A stretch of DNA of 64,000 nt from contig CAWCWN010000005.1 in assembly GCA_963799245.1 (NCBI GenBank), forward strand, positions 186,001 to 250,000, given 5' to 3'. Below are positions 53,541 to 63,103 of this stretch, piece by piece (within the stretch, counting starts at the first letter, position 1; each line of letters opens with the position of its first letter). The notes beneath the pieces were generated by a model. It worked only from the letters and a program-made list of their open reading frames with translations, was not told the origin of the DNA and did no database searches. Source of the stretch: CAWCWN01 sp963799245 (GTDB taxonomy: Bacteria; Chloroflexota; Ktedonobacteria; Ktedonobacterales; Ktedonobacteraceae). The translations under genes were made by a program, and so were the position numbers.

Positions 53541-53969
53541 GTGGAAGATACTCCGCGCGAGCAAGTAGATTTACAGGAAGTCATTGGACGCGTCATACGG
53601 CGTGAGCGCCAGGATCGCCACCTGACGATCAAGGAGCTTGGAGATAAAGCGGGCCTATCAGAGATCTATGTAGGGGAGATTGAACGGGGCCAGAAGTATC
53701 CCTCGGCCAAGGTCCTTGAGAGCCTGGCCGGCGCCATGGAACTTGATATGGCGGATGTATTGGAGCTCATGGCGGAAGAGATACGCTACGAGCGCATGAA
53801 GCACCTGCCTCAAATGACCAACTCCATTGGCTTTACGCTGCCAGTCACACCGAACCAGCCGCGCCGCCTTGTGATCAAGAAGATGGTCAACATGCTCACC
53901 GAGGGTGATATCGAGAGCGTGGCGAATTTCAGCGAGTTCCTGCTCTCAAAGCATTCCAGCATTGAGTAG
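53541..53969 (+). CDS. ClgR-like XRE transcription regulator
   Basis: 142 aa. The N-terminal XRE helix-turn-helix closely resembles ClgR, the clp-gene regulator of actinobacteria: VIGRVIRRERQDRHLTIKELGDKAG, SEIYVGEIERGQKYPSAKVL (typical 'IERGQK'). The extra C-terminal part (about 80-142) has no known domain. GTG start with AAGGAG. Divergent from the clpP operon, with three shared palindromic boxes between, which supports control of clpP and of itself. In actinobacteria ClgR is itself degraded by Clp; whether that holds here is unknown. Confidence 0.85.
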   Translation: MEDTPREQVDLQEVIGRVIRRERQDRHLTIKELGDKAGLSEIYVGEIERGQKYPSAKVLESLAGAMELDMADVLELMAEEIRYERMKHLPQMTNSIGFTLPVTPNQPRRLVIKKMVNMLTEGDIESVANFSEFLLSKHSSIE

Positions 53970-54329
53970 CAAGCGCCGCAGCGCTTCTTGCTACTCGCAT
54001 ACTCGCTATGGCGAGATTCCCATGGGATGTTCGACGATCTGGCGCAATATGCGCATGTGATTATTGCATGATAAAACCTCTATTTTCGCGAATATTTGGC
54101 GGGTATCTGCATACTTACACGGTTAAATAAGTTTCGCAGAATACACGCGCCACAATAAGAAAATCCAGCAGCAGCATAAATAGCCCACCACCCGCCAGTG
54201 ATTACCGCTTTCAGGGGCAACAATTGGAATGCATACAAGAAATGATCCACGTCGCTGAACACAGCTCGAGGCGATCTAGTACACCATAGTATTTCTACAG
54301 GCAGGATACGACAGGAGAAAGGGGGCATT
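53970..54329. other. intergenic region after the ClgR-like gene
   Basis: Starts with a bulged hairpin (about 53964-53996, GAGTAGCAAG / CTTGCTACTC) that includes the clgR stop and probably acts as terminator. On the minus strand, 54080-54250 is a coding-like frame of about 56 codons (ITGGWWAIYAAAGFSYC and NLFNRVSMQIPAKYSRK) without SD; possibly a gene remnant. No other feature. Confidence 0.45.
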
Positions 54330-54800
54330 ATGGACAAAATCATTGCACTATCCACCCGGCTGCATTGTTCAACTACACGTGCCTTTGAAATGTTCACCGT
54401 CAACGAGTGCCTCGAAACCTGGCTTGCGAGCCAGGCCGATGTCGAAGCGGTCGTCGGGGGCAAGTATGAGTTGACCTGGGAGCTTGCAGGCCGCGAGCAT
54501 ACTGGCACCTCGGGCTGTAAAGTGACGGCGATCGCGCACGGTAAGTTGCTGGCCTTTGAGTGGAAAGGGCCAGAGCGCTTCGAGCGCTTGATGAACAGTG
54601 TCGATCCCCTGACGCATGTAACGGTCTGCTTCATCCCAACCGACGAGCTCTTCACGGCCTCTACCGACGTTTACCTCCTGCATTCAGGCTGGCGGCGCAG
54701 CCCGGACTGGGAAGAGGCCCGCCGGTGGTTTGCGCACGCCTGGCACGATGCCTTTGAAGAGCTGCAGAGACAGGCTTCCTACTTCGCCGAGACGAGTTAG
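54330..54800 (+). CDS. SRPBCC/AHSA1-domain protein
   Basis: 156 aa, START-like fold of the activator-of-Hsp90 homologue 1 (AHSA1) group: HCSTTRAFEMFTVNECLETWLA and GKLLAFEWKGPERFE, ending with a WFAHAWHDAFEELQRQ helix. These bind hydrophobic ligands in a deep cavity. Ligand unknown. A purine-rich SD (AGGAGAAAGGGGG) precedes. Convergent with the MuiA-like gene. Confidence 0.85.
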   Translation: MDKIIALSTRLHCSTTRAFEMFTVNECLETWLASQADVEAVVGGKYELTWELAGREHTGTSGCKVTAIAHGKLLAFEWKGPERFERLMNSVDPLTHVTVCFIPTDELFTASTDVYLLHSGWRRSPDWEEARRWFAHAWHDAFEELQRQASYFAETS

Positions 54801-54818
54801 ATGCCGCAGGCAGGATTT

Positions 54819-56468
54819 TCAAGCAAGCCCTGTGACTGTCACGTCCTGAGGCTGCTCAACGCCAAAACGATACTCGATCTGCTGTTCGGCGCCGGCCGCC
54901 AGGTTGAGTTTCCACGTCAACAATTCGAGTTTAGTACGCTCAGCAGGCAGGGGTTGAATGCTTAATACCCTGACCTTGATACGTTCATGCTGTGCAACAG
55001 GCAAGCGATCACGTATGACGACGTGGCGAGGGGCTGAGGCATAGTTATGCACCAGCAGGTGGTACGTAAAGACCGTACGACGAATGCCTCCTTGCAAAAG
55101 CATGCCCTTGTCAACCGCGCGTTCGATCAATTCGCGTTTGACCTTAATGCCATCGTCGATGCCCAGGAAGATCTTAAATTTTTCTGTGGGGGCCGTCGTT
55201 TTTACGGCCGTGGTTCCGACATATTCACCACTTAGAAAGATGCTGGCTTCACCGCCCAGGAGCACGCGCTCGGTCGTATTTGAGATGGTAGCACGCAGGT
55301 GGACATTTTCTTCTATAGCAGGAGCGCTCACATAGTCGAAGTTACATGGAAGATTATCGCGTGCTATGGTCGTCTTGTGAGGCGAGCCATCCGAGGGGAT
55401 ATCCACAGAGCGACCGACGCGAAAGATAAGGGCGGTGCCGCTCTGTTCGACGCTGGCGGTGGCCACATTGGCGGCTACCACCACTGCTTCAGGCTCAGAG
55501 AACCCGGTCGTTTCTTCTTCAGTAAGCATCGCGCCAGGCGAGTGCATGGCCTGGTTTGACGACACGGCCTTCATGGTTCTCAGCCTGCCCTGAGCAGGGA
55601 GCGCCCCGGCCTGCGCATACATGGGGGCTACAGGTCGCGCTGTATAGATGTTGAGGTACCATGGTTCTAGCTCCGGCAGGATGGCGGCCTGGCTGGGACG
55701 CGCGGTGGAGAGCGAGAGCGCGATATTTTCCCAGCGCTCACCACTGGACTGCAGTACGACGCCATTGTAGGTCAGTTCGACATCACCTTCATTCTGGTCA
55801 TCAGCCATATGCACGCGCACATCATAGTGCGGGTGCCAGGAGGCTTCGCTTACGAGATAGGATATTTCCAGCTCCAGGTCACCCGCCTCAGCCAGGGCCA
55901 CCACAATGAGCGCTGCCAGGCGATCTGGTTGGAGCTGGCCCTGTCGCCGGGCCAGCTCGCGCTCCTTCGCGTCGATATCAAGCTGGACATCCTTCAGCTG
56001 TACTTCAAGGGCCTGGGCCGCTTCCGCATCCTGTAAAGCCTGCTCGGCCGTGAAACGAAAGAAATCGGCACAGTCCTGTGGCTTCATCTGCCCCTGGGCT
56101 AACCCCCTGGCAAAATCCCGCGATTGCTCCCCGAGTGCGCGCAGCCACTTGCGGCGATCATTGAGGACGGACTGACGCGCCTCAAACAATTGTTTTCTCT
56201 GCTGGAGCTGATCCAGCTCAGTGCTGAGCGTCACCAGTTCAGCCTCGGGGGGATGACTATAAAAGGCGGTGGTGATATCAACAGTAAGGATGCGCGTGCC
56301 CTGCGGCCCTCGACCGGCAGCGCGCAGAGAATCGCGCATAAACTGGGGTAGATCATTGATGCGTACTTCGTGCTCGCCGGCCGCGAGGTTGAGCCTGCCG
56401 CTGCGAGTAACCAGGGCACGGTCAGCATATACCGTCACTTCTTTGATAGGTGCCGCGAGATCAAGCAT
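54819..56468 (-). CDS. MuiA family protein (DUF4140/DUF4139)
   Basis: 549 aa. N-terminal DUF4140 (IKEVTVYADRALVTRSGRLNLAAGEHEVRI), a coiled coil of about 110 residues (ELDQLQQRKQLFEARQ onward), then DUF4139 beginning DLELEISYLVSEASWHPHYDVR. This is the architecture of mucoidy inhibitor MuiA proteins. No signal peptide. Molecular function is not known. SD GGGGAGAG. Monocistronic. Confidence 0.9.
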   Translation of the reverse strand: MLDLAAPIKEVTVYADRALVTRSGRLNLAAGEHEVRINDLPQFMRDSLRAAGRGPQGTRILTVDITTAFYSHPPEAELVTLSTELDQLQQRKQLFEARQSVLNDRRKWLRALGEQSRDFARGLAQGQMKPQDCADFFRFTAEQALQDAEAAQALEVQLKDVQLDIDAKERELARRQGQLQPDRLAALIVVALAEAGDLELEISYLVSEASWHPHYDVRVHMADDQNEGDVELTYNGVVLQSSGERWENIALSLSTARPSQAAILPELEPWYLNIYTARPVAPMYAQAGALPAQGRLRTMKAVSSNQAMHSPGAMLTEEETTGFSEPEAVVVAANVATASVEQSGTALIFRVGRSVDIPSDGSPHKTTIARDNLPCNFDYVSAPAIEENVHLRATISNTTERVLLGGEASIFLSGEYVGTTAVKTTAPTEKFKIFLGIDDGIKVKRELIERAVDKGMLLQGGIRRTVFTYHLLVHNYASAPRHVVIRDRLPVAQHERIKVRVLSIQPLPAERTKLELLTWKLNLAAGAEQQIEYRFGVEQPQDVTVTGLA

Positions 56469-56687
56469 AAACTACTCTCCCCTCAGAATATATCCTACGT
56501 CCAACATGATATTGACGAGTAAAATGTGTTGATAGCTCCGTGCCTCGCGCAACTCAACACCTCACCAGGTTTTGCCTACGCGCACGGAAAATCTACCCTA
56601 CTATACCATACACAGCTCGACCTGCTGGCCATATAGCCCTGAAAATCCAGGCGGCGCCCATCATCCTGGAGGCTTACCAAAAGCAAA

Positions 56688-56713
56688 GCCAGCAGAGGCA
56701 TGCCTCTGCTGGC
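56688..56713 (-). terminator. perfect palindrome terminator of the Rieske gene
   Basis: A 26-bp perfect inverted repeat (arms of 13 nt, GCCAGCAGAGGCA first) lies 15 nt after the Rieske stop. On the minus strand it is followed by TTTGCTTTT. Confidence 0.75.
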
Positions 56714-56728
56714 CGTGGCTGGTATATA

Positions 56729-57673
56729 TCAGGCGTGCTCGAGACGGCGAAGTTCAATGTCACCATTGCGCACACGCACAGCAAAAGTAGGTTGCGCGTA
56801 GGTCGCGGGCCCGTGCACAATGCTCCCATCACTCATGCGGAAACAAGAGCCATGCCATGGGCACTGGACTACGCCATCTTCTAGCGTCCCCTCAGCAAGC
56901 GGGCCGCCCAGGTGTGAACAGGTGGCGGCAATGGCAAAAATTGTTTTGCCCTGGCGCAGCAATACGGCCGGGATGCCCGCAGCATCAACGCGTGTCAGCT
57001 TGCCTTCCTGCAGGTCCTGCGCCTTCAACACGGGCACAAATTCGTCCGAACCGCCTTCGAAAGCCACGTGATTTACGCCAATCCCTTTACCATACACGAG
57101 CTCGCCCCCCAGGTAGGCCGAGAAAAGAGAGACAAGATAGCCGGTCGTGGAGAGTGCAACGGCTGTGCGGCGCTGGCCGCTCAGGCGCAGAAGCGCGGAG
57201 GCCGAGTTCAGGACAGTGGCCCCGCCATTGAGTAGTCCGTGCAACAAGCCCACGCGGCGATCAGTGCTATCAATATCGCTCCATTGAGTGATGCCTGTAA
57301 CAGCTGAGCCGAACGCACCTGCCAGGCCAATCGCCAGGGTAACGTCGGCGGCAAGCGCCATGCCGGGATCCTCGCTGCTCAGAGCGATAAGGTCACATAG
57401 CGCGGTCGCGCTCCAGGCCCCAAGGGGTAAGGATACCAGCACGGGATGGAGGGGGTGCCCAAGCCAGGTCCCATTCAGGATGTCCTTGGCGACGTATTGA
57501 GGATCACCCTGCTTGCCGAATGCCTTTGCCAGCCAGTTCTGGAAGGGGGTAGCGAGTGTATCGAGCCATGTCTGATTTTCAACCAGTTCGCCAACGATGT
57601 TTCTCACGGGTGGATCGATCGGCGGAGTCTCAGTCCAGCTTCTCTGACCACCAGGCACTACATTGATAGACAT
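56729..57673 (-). CDS. DUF2231-Rieske fusion membrane protein
   Basis: 314 aa. Residues about 55-200 form a DUF2231 membrane domain (LGHPLHPVLVSLPLGAWSATALCD; four helices). Residues 210-310 form a Rieske [2Fe-2S] domain with CSHLGG and CPWHGSCF, the complete Cys-His / Cys-His ligand set. A small membrane-bound electron-transfer protein is likely. Partner unknown. SD AAAGGA. Terminator follows. Confidence 0.9.
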   Translation of the reverse strand: MSINVVPGGQRSWTETPPIDPPVRNIVGELVENQTWLDTLATPFQNWLAKAFGKQGDPQYVAKDILNGTWLGHPLHPVLVSLPLGAWSATALCDLIALSSEDPGMALAADVTLAIGLAGAFGSAVTGITQWSDIDSTDRRVGLLHGLLNGGATVLNSASALLRLSGQRRTAVALSTTGYLVSLFSAYLGGELVYGKGIGVNHVAFEGGSDEFVPVLKAQDLQEGKLTRVDAAGIPAVLLRQGKTIFAIAATCSHLGGPLAEGTLEDGVVQCPWHGSCFRMSDGSIVHGPATYAQPTFAVRVRNGDIELRRLEHA

Positions 57674-57735
57674 ATTTGCCCGTCCTTTCCCATAATACGT
57701 AATTGCGAGGACAAAAAGCTACTTTGCCCTCCGCG

Positions 57736-58725
57736 CTATTCAACGCTCAGCCAACAGTAATCACGCGGTGGATTCAGACCTATGACGGAGAAAGGCACCT
57801 CTGGCCGCCTGCGCCGCACAATATAGTGAAGCACGGCCCGGTTATGGGCGTAGAAGCGGCGCGCGCAGCGCAGGGCGCTCTGCAGCGAGCGAAATTGCAC
57901 CCGCATCTCGTGGTGCAGCGGCAAGGCAACGTAGCGGAAACCATGCTCGCTCAACCAGGCGTAATCCTCCTGGCGCGGCCAGATCAGCACTATTTTGCCG
58001 CCCGGCCTGGTCACACGCCGCATTTCGGCCAATCCAGGCTCGCCTCCCTGTTCAGGCTCGGCGGTGAATGCTGAGCAGGAAAGCGCAATATCCACGCTGG
58101 CATCCTGGAGAGGTATGGCGTCGAAGCGCCCCCGGTAAGGGACGATCCGACTGCTGCTCGGCTGGTTAGCTACCTTCCGCTCCAGAATGTGCAGCAGCCC
58201 AGGTGATGGCTCTACCGCATAGACAAGCCTGGCTCCATGGCGAACGCTTTCAAATGAGGCACGTCCACTGCCAGCGCCGGCATCGAGCACCACCTTGCCG
58301 CGCAGGTCGGGCTCCAGGTCGTGGAAGATGCCTGGATGCAGTCGTTCACCCTCCGTCAGTTCCTCATACAATTCAGGGGTCCTCCAGTAGGTGAGTTCCC
58401 AGAAAAGTTCATCAAGTACACGCTTACGAGCAGCTGCCACCTGCTCAGGCGTGTGAGGTTCTCGCAGCTGCTGCATAAAATAGGCGCGTTGTTGCGCTGC
58501 CAGGCTGCGCCTGACACGCCGGACTAACACCCCTGAAGCCGCTTGCATGCTTACAGCCAGGTCGGCGAGCGTGAGACCAAAGCTGCCCGAGCTGAATAAA
58601 CAGCGTAGCGTAGCATCATCGAAAACCAGTATATCATCAATGCTGAAGTGATTCTCAAACAGTGGCTCAGGTGTTGCCTTCTCCGAGACGGTCGGTTCTT
58701 TATGTGTATCTTGCAAAGATGACAT
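57736..58725 (-). CDS. class I SAM-dependent methyltransferase
   Basis: 329 aa. An N-terminal helical part (about 30-115) precedes the Rossmann-like domain with VVLDAGAGSGRASFE, AVEPSPGLLHILE, IALSCSAFTAEPEQGGEPGL and VTRPGGKIVLIWP. The C-terminal region (RFYAHNRAVLHYI) is unassigned. Substrate unknown. The ATG has a very close AAGGGA, so the start is not certain. Monocistronic. Confidence 0.85.
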   Translation of the reverse strand: MSSLQDTHKEPTVSEKATPEPLFENHFSIDDILVFDDATLRCLFSSGSFGLTLADLAVSMQAASGVLVRRVRRSLAAQQRAYFMQQLREPHTPEQVAAARKRVLDELFWELTYWRTPELYEELTEGERLHPGIFHDLEPDLRGKVVLDAGAGSGRASFESVRHGARLVYAVEPSPGLLHILERKVANQPSSSRIVPYRGRFDAIPLQDASVDIALSCSAFTAEPEQGGEPGLAEMRRVTRPGGKIVLIWPRQEDYAWLSEHGFRYVALPLHHEMRVQFRSLQSALRCARRFYAHNRAVLHYIVRRRRPEVPFSVIGLNPPRDYCWLSVE

Positions 58726-58994
58726 TCCCTTGAGCGAGTAAACTCTATCTGTACACGTTATACGCTATATCCATGCCAAGTAGCCGCGACGATCTGAACT
58801 GAATGTACACCTATTTTATAGTAGTTCTTCCCCACAAATGCAAGCAAGTCGACAAGGGATATACCTGGCAAATGATCATATCCACGAACGCAGAGAAATA
58901 CAAGCTGCGTTAGCCCGCAGGCCCGTGTACGTACATGATATCACGTTTAGCATGTGTATGTTGCCTTTCACATTCTATCTGTGAACTCAACCAC

Positions 58995-59520
58995 TTGACT
59001 ACGCTAACGCTTACAGAGCTTGTCGCAGATGCCGCTGAACTGTTACACTACGCCGGGCAGATAGTCGCGCTGACGGGGGCGGGTATCAGCACGGAGTCCG
59101 GTATTCCCGACTTTCGCAGCCCTGGCTCTATCTGGCGCGAGGCTCCCCCCGTGAACTATCGCGATTTCATCAGCAGGGCAGAGGCACGCCAGCAGTACTG
59201 GCAAACGCGCCGTAACCTTTCAGCGCTGGTGCAGACAGCGCGGCCAAACGCAGCGCATTACGCGCTGACCGCCCTGGAGCGCGCAGGTAGGCTGGCAGGG
59301 CTCATCACCCAGAATTTTGATGGTTTACACCTGCAGGCCGGCAATGCGCCTGAAAATGTCGTTGAACTGCATGGCACTTCCCGGGCCGCGGCATGTACAC
59401 TGTGCGGCAGGCGCTCGTCCATGCATGAGCTTCAGATGCGGGTAGACGCGGGCGAGATCGATCCGCGCTGTCCGGCTTGCAGGGGCTTTCTGAAAGCGGC
59501 GACAATCCTCTTTGGACAGC
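58995..59520 (+). pseudogene. sirtuin (NAD-dependent deacetylase), truncated 3' end
   Basis: The first two-thirds of a class III Sir2 deacetylase: GAGISTESGIPDFRSPGSIW, TQNFDGLHLQAGN with the catalytic ELHGT, and zinc cysteines in CTLCG and CPAC. Homology stops at ATILFGQ. The expected Rossmann C-terminal end (GSSLVVxPA) is absent; the frame instead enters antisense DUF1684 sequence and ends at 59627. The start is uncertain: TTG 58995 is proposed, an ATG at 58935 is in frame. The encoded product would lack the complete NAD fold. Confidence 0.8.
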
Positions 59521-59690
59521 GGGCACAGCCAGCGATAATTGTAGGCGCACGATGGGTTATATGCGTAATTAACATTAAGCATGATGCGCCTCCAGTCTGG
59601 TTCCCCAGATCCAGCAGGCCCGGGTAACATTTCACGCCCTTCAATGGTGTCAAAGAGATAGCGACCACCAGCATAACTTTCATGGGGACA
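59514..59690 (-). pseudogene. DUF1684 gene fragment facing the sirtuin
   Basis: About 59 codons resembling the central part of DUF1684 proteins: ESYAGGRYLFDTIEG, NYAYNPSCAYNYRWLCPLS. The rest of the gene is missing on both sides. Its end meets the sirtuin fragment at GGACAG (59515-59520), which could belong to either gene; so a deletion between two convergent genes at a short homology is a plausible origin. Confidence 0.72.
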
Positions 59691-59737
59691 CGTGCTTAAC
59701 AAGTGGTCCGTCTTCCCGTACCATATGCCTTATCTGT

Positions 59738-59767
59738 TTGACATATGTATTTGTACCTGGCTATACT
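59738..59767 (+). promoter_or_regulatory. promoter of the kinase-like gene
   Basis: TTGACA (59738-59743), 18-nt spacer, TATACT (59762-59767), 47 nt before the start codon. Confidence 0.82.
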
Positions 59768-59814
59768 GCTTCCAGTCATTTAATCTTCATCTTCATCACT
59801 CTGAGGCAATTATC

Positions 59815-61653
59815 GTGTTAGATAAAGATAGGTATGTCGACAAACAAATCGGCAACTACCGCATTGTCAAACAGCTTGGCAGCAGTAGCCCTGTCAGTAA
59901 AACATATCAAGCCGAGCGCCTCGACCTCAAGTATGCGTTCGTGGCCTTTAAAATTTTTCATACCATCCATCTCTCGCAAGACAGGCGCGAGCAATTTCTT
60001 AAGGAAGTTCAACTGCATAAAAGACTGAGCCACCCCCACCTGCTGGCACTATTAGATGCCGGCCTGAATGGCGATGTTCCCTACCTGGTAACAGAGTTTG
60101 TAGCGGGCAATTCATTACGCGAGCGCCTACGCAATCAACCCGGTCACATTCTACCACTGCAGGAGGCCGTAACCATTCTCACGCAGGTCGGGCAGGCCCT
60201 CCACTATGCTCACCAGCGTAATATTGTGCACGCTCATCTCAAGCCAGAGAATGTTATGCTCCGCGCAGGCCACGAGGTACTGCTCACGGATTTCAGGATC
60301 GACAGCGTGACAGAGTTGCTGAGCAGTCAGGATGCTTATCCGGCCGCTGGCTACCCCTATATGGCGCCCGAACAGTTTGAGGGGTGGATGAATAAGAGCA
60401 GCGATCAATACACCCTGGGCTGCATCGCCTACGAGTTGCTGACGGGTCGCGTACCATTTTCGGCTCCCACATTCGCTCTCATGGAGCAGCGTCTAACAGA
60501 AAAGCCAACCGCTCCGACACAACTGAATTTACTCCTGCCTATTGCGCTGGAGCTTGTTATCCTCAAGGCCATGGAGAAAAAAAGCGCCGACCGCTATCCC
60601 ACTGTGCAGGATTTCGTTACAGCCCTGGGGCTATCCGTCGCGACGTATGGCAGGAAATCGCTCAGCACTTCTGTAGCCAGGCCGGCACAATCACCTGCGC
60701 ATGCGCTCGGCTCTGGCAGCCTGTCAATAGCTCCTAGACCGCGCATGGGAGGCATTAACAGGGACCAGGCATTTCAAGCGCTGCGTGCAGCTCTTCCTAC
60801 TGGCGCGCAGCTCAGACATGGTGTTTCTGTGGTTAAGCCTCTCAGACTCCTGGCTACACCAACCGATAGCACAAGCAGTCAGCCAGGGGAGATTGAAAGT
60901 AAGCCCAGGGCCGATGAGCCGGAGCAGGGCCTGGCGAACCAGCTCACTATGGCGCAGGCCGCACCAGCCAGTACAGCGGAGCTGCATGAGCCGGAACTGA
61001 CGAGCGTGGGCTCACAGGTGGCAGCTGGATCTGCCGCCAGGGTAGCGCCGCCTGCGGGCTCAGCGCTACGTTCGCGAGCAGCGGGAACGCCACAGCGACA
61101 GAACGCCTGGCCGATTATCGTCGGCTCATGGCTGATCGCCATTGTCATCACCACCGCTCTGCTCTATACCGTCTTCTCCGGGACATTTACAACAAACCCT
61201 GCCTCGCCTGCGCCTGTGTATCTGCAAGCGCGGCAGAGAACGGCGACGATGCTGCCGTCTCCGACCCCTTCGCCTACACCCAGGCAATTCCAGCTCCCGG
61301 CCCTGGCAGGACGTGTAATGCCTACGCCAACACCAACGCCTTCACCATCACCAACCCCCACGACAGGGCTCACCTCCACCCCTGCAAGCCTGCCAACGGC
61401 CTCGGCCTGTCGCCTGCGAGGAGGCACCTATAAATGCGCAATTACCTTGCAGCTTGCTCAGAGTAGCGCCAATAATCTCACCTGGTCCGCATCCGGCAGC
61501 AACCTCTCCACCTTCATTTTTCCAGCAAACGGGACGCTATCCCCTGGCCAGCAGCAAAACGTCTCTGTCTACGTGAAGGCTACTTGCCCGCTTAGCGGTA
61601 CCCTGGTTTTCTCGACCCAGGCGGGAAATCTGAGCGTACCCTGGAGTTGTTAA
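59815..61653 (+). CDS. membrane-anchored serine/threonine kinase homologue, probable pseudokinase
   Basis: 612 aa. Kinase-fold domain (about 10-275): VAFK Lys46, APEQFEGWM and a normal C-lobe. The HRD loop reads HAHLKPEN, with Ala140 for Arg and His141 for the catalytic Asp. DFG is DFR (159-161), and the Gly loop (GSSSPVS) is degenerate. Then an Ala/Pro-rich linker, one membrane helix (about 432-454), a Pro/Thr-rich stalk (TPTPTPSPSPTP) and an extracellular Cys-containing beta domain resembling Ig/BACON folds. Loss of the catalytic Asp argues against phosphotransfer and for signalling by binding. GTG 59815 has GAGG at 9 nt. Confidence 0.88.
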   Translation: MLDKDRYVDKQIGNYRIVKQLGSSSPVSKTYQAERLDLKYAFVAFKIFHTIHLSQDRREQFLKEVQLHKRLSHPHLLALLDAGLNGDVPYLVTEFVAGNSLRERLRNQPGHILPLQEAVTILTQVGQALHYAHQRNIVHAHLKPENVMLRAGHEVLLTDFRIDSVTELLSSQDAYPAAGYPYMAPEQFEGWMNKSSDQYTLGCIAYELLTGRVPFSAPTFALMEQRLTEKPTAPTQLNLLLPIALELVILKAMEKKSADRYPTVQDFVTALGLSVATYGRKSLSTSVARPAQSPAHALGSGSLSIAPRPRMGGINRDQAFQALRAALPTGAQLRHGVSVVKPLRLLATPTDSTSSQPGEIESKPRADEPEQGLANQLTMAQAAPASTAELHEPELTSVGSQVAAGSAARVAPPAGSALRSRAAGTPQRQNAWPIIVGSWLIAIVITTALLYTVFSGTFTTNPASPAPVYLQARQRTATMLPSPTPSPTPRQFQLPALAGRVMPTPTPTPSPSPTPTTGLTSTPASLPTASACRLRGGTYKCAITLQLAQSSANNLTWSASGSNLSTFIFPANGTLSPGQQQNVSVYVKATCPLSGTLVFSTQAGNLSVPWSC

Positions 61654-61781
61654 GATCGGAGGAGGCCACTCACACCCATAGTCCCCTCTGAATACTAGAA
61701 ATATAAAGAGGATTATCTGCGGCAGACCGACCATAACAGGCGTATCCCAGCGACCTTGCCTTTCTGACACAAATTATTATG

Positions 61782-62333
61782 TCAAACAGAATCTATGCTC
61801 TCCTCCTTTCTATACGTGGTACGCAGTTTTTTAGTTTTGCGCCGCAAAGGCATTGAATAGGCCATCAGACTGGTGGTGCTTCTCACGTAGAGGGGGTGCC
61901 TGGGGTGACCCTCTTGCGTCAAGCCAAGGCAGTAAAGCGCATCAGTCCAAGCGGGGAGTTCAAACAATGCGCGATCTCTGTCCAGGAGGGTTCCGTAGTT
62001 CCCCCAGGCAGCAACGGAACAGGCAGCTCTCCGCATGGTCTGCGCGACGAACAGTTCGTTGTACTCACCGACGGGATCGGCTACGTGGCGTAAATGCGCG
62101 GGAGAGGAGGTTCTGTAGGCAAACAGGTTCACGACCTCCAGGGAACCAAAGCCCCAGCGAGTGGCAAAGTCCAGACAGCGCCGTATCGTCGGGTCAGTGT
62201 GTTGCGCATCGGCGCGGCTGGGATTGAGCATGATAAAAGCAACACGCGGGAGGTTGGCGGACCACATACGCCACAGTGAGTAGCGATACGTGGCGGTCAC
62301 GTCGAAGATTGCGCCGGCCTGTTGGGGATGCAT
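61782..62333 (-). CDS. DUF1643 domain protein
   Basis: 183 aa. DUF1643 pattern: YRYSLWRMW near the start, FIMLNPSRADAQHTDPTIRRCLDFATRWGFGSLEVVNLFAYR, and CLGLTQEGHPRHPLYVR. Family members are widespread but uncharacterised. GGAGAAG SD. It is separated by 12 nt from the HD gene upstream, so probably co-transcribed. Confidence 0.88.
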   Translation of the reverse strand: MHPQQAGAIFDVTATYRYSLWRMWSANLPRVAFIMLNPSRADAQHTDPTIRRCLDFATRWGFGSLEVVNLFAYRTSSPAHLRHVADPVGEYNELFVAQTMRRAACSVAAWGNYGTLLDRDRALFELPAWTDALYCLGLTQEGHPRHPLYVRSTTSLMAYSMPLRRKTKKLRTTYRKEESIDSV

Positions 62334-62345
62334 ATCTTCTCCAGC

Positions 62346-62921
62346 TCACAGCGGCGTGTCAGCCAGGCATTCCAGCTCCACAATAACACGCTCTAATTCC
62401 TCAAGCAGTGGCGTGCTGCTCCCCTCGCGCAGGGTATCCAACACTGCGCGGTAATACCAGAGCGTGCCGGCTTTACCGCCGTGGAAGCGCTGCCAGAGCG
62501 CTTCGCCCAGTTCACGGTAATCAGCCAGCAGAGCGCGAGCATTGTGCAGCTTGTCGGCCGACGAGACCAGGCGCACAGAGGCCGGTGCCACCCTCAGGTG
62601 CGCAATATAGGCCTCTTTGCGCGCGCGCCACGGCGGCTTTGGTACACTATCGCTGTCAGTACAGCCATCGACGATCGCTACCACGCCTGCGCCGAAGCGG
62701 CGACGAATCTCCGCTCGCGTTGGAGTGCCGCCCTGGTCCTCGATGGCGTCGTGCAGCAGGGCCGCGATGGCCTCTTCTTCGCTGCCGCCGTACTCAAGCA
62801 CGATGCTGCAGACCGCCAGCAAATGCGAGATATACGGGATTGTTGTGCCTTTGCGGCTTTGCCCGGCATGCAGCCGCGCAGCAAAGGACAGCGCCTCCTC
62901 AAAGCGAGATGTAAGCAGCAT
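62346..62921 (-). CDS. HD-domain (RelA/SpoT hydrolase-like) protein
   Basis: 191 aa. Resembles the small alarmone hydrolase (Mesh1/ SpoT HD) group: SFAARLHAGQSRKGTTIPYISHLLAV, HDAIEDQGG (the HD pair and ED), and VRLVSSADKLHNARALLADY. Such single-domain proteins can hydrolyse ppGpp. ATG 62921 is chosen over 62999 because of its GAGG and because homology starts there. Alarmone activity is inferred from the family. Confidence 0.85.
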   Translation of the reverse strand: MLLTSRFEEALSFAARLHAGQSRKGTTIPYISHLLAVCSIVLEYGGSEEEAIAALLHDAIEDQGGTPTRAEIRRRFGAGVVAIVDGCTDSDSVPKPPWRARKEAYIAHLRVAPASVRLVSSADKLHNARALLADYRELGEALWQRFHGGKAGTLWYYRAVLDTLREGSSTPLLEELERVIVELECLADTPL

Positions 62922-63103
62922 AGAAACCTCGATAGCTACAATTCTGGCAAAATTATAGCACACTCTGGCGTCAGGCTTCCGAGTGCGGCACCAGGACATG
63001 ATGATATAATAGCAACGTGAGAGCAGCAGGTACGTATTTCATTTCCGGCATCGCCGGCGTCTTGCTGTCATTCTATTGCCCATGCAGGAGCAAAACTTTC
63101 TCT

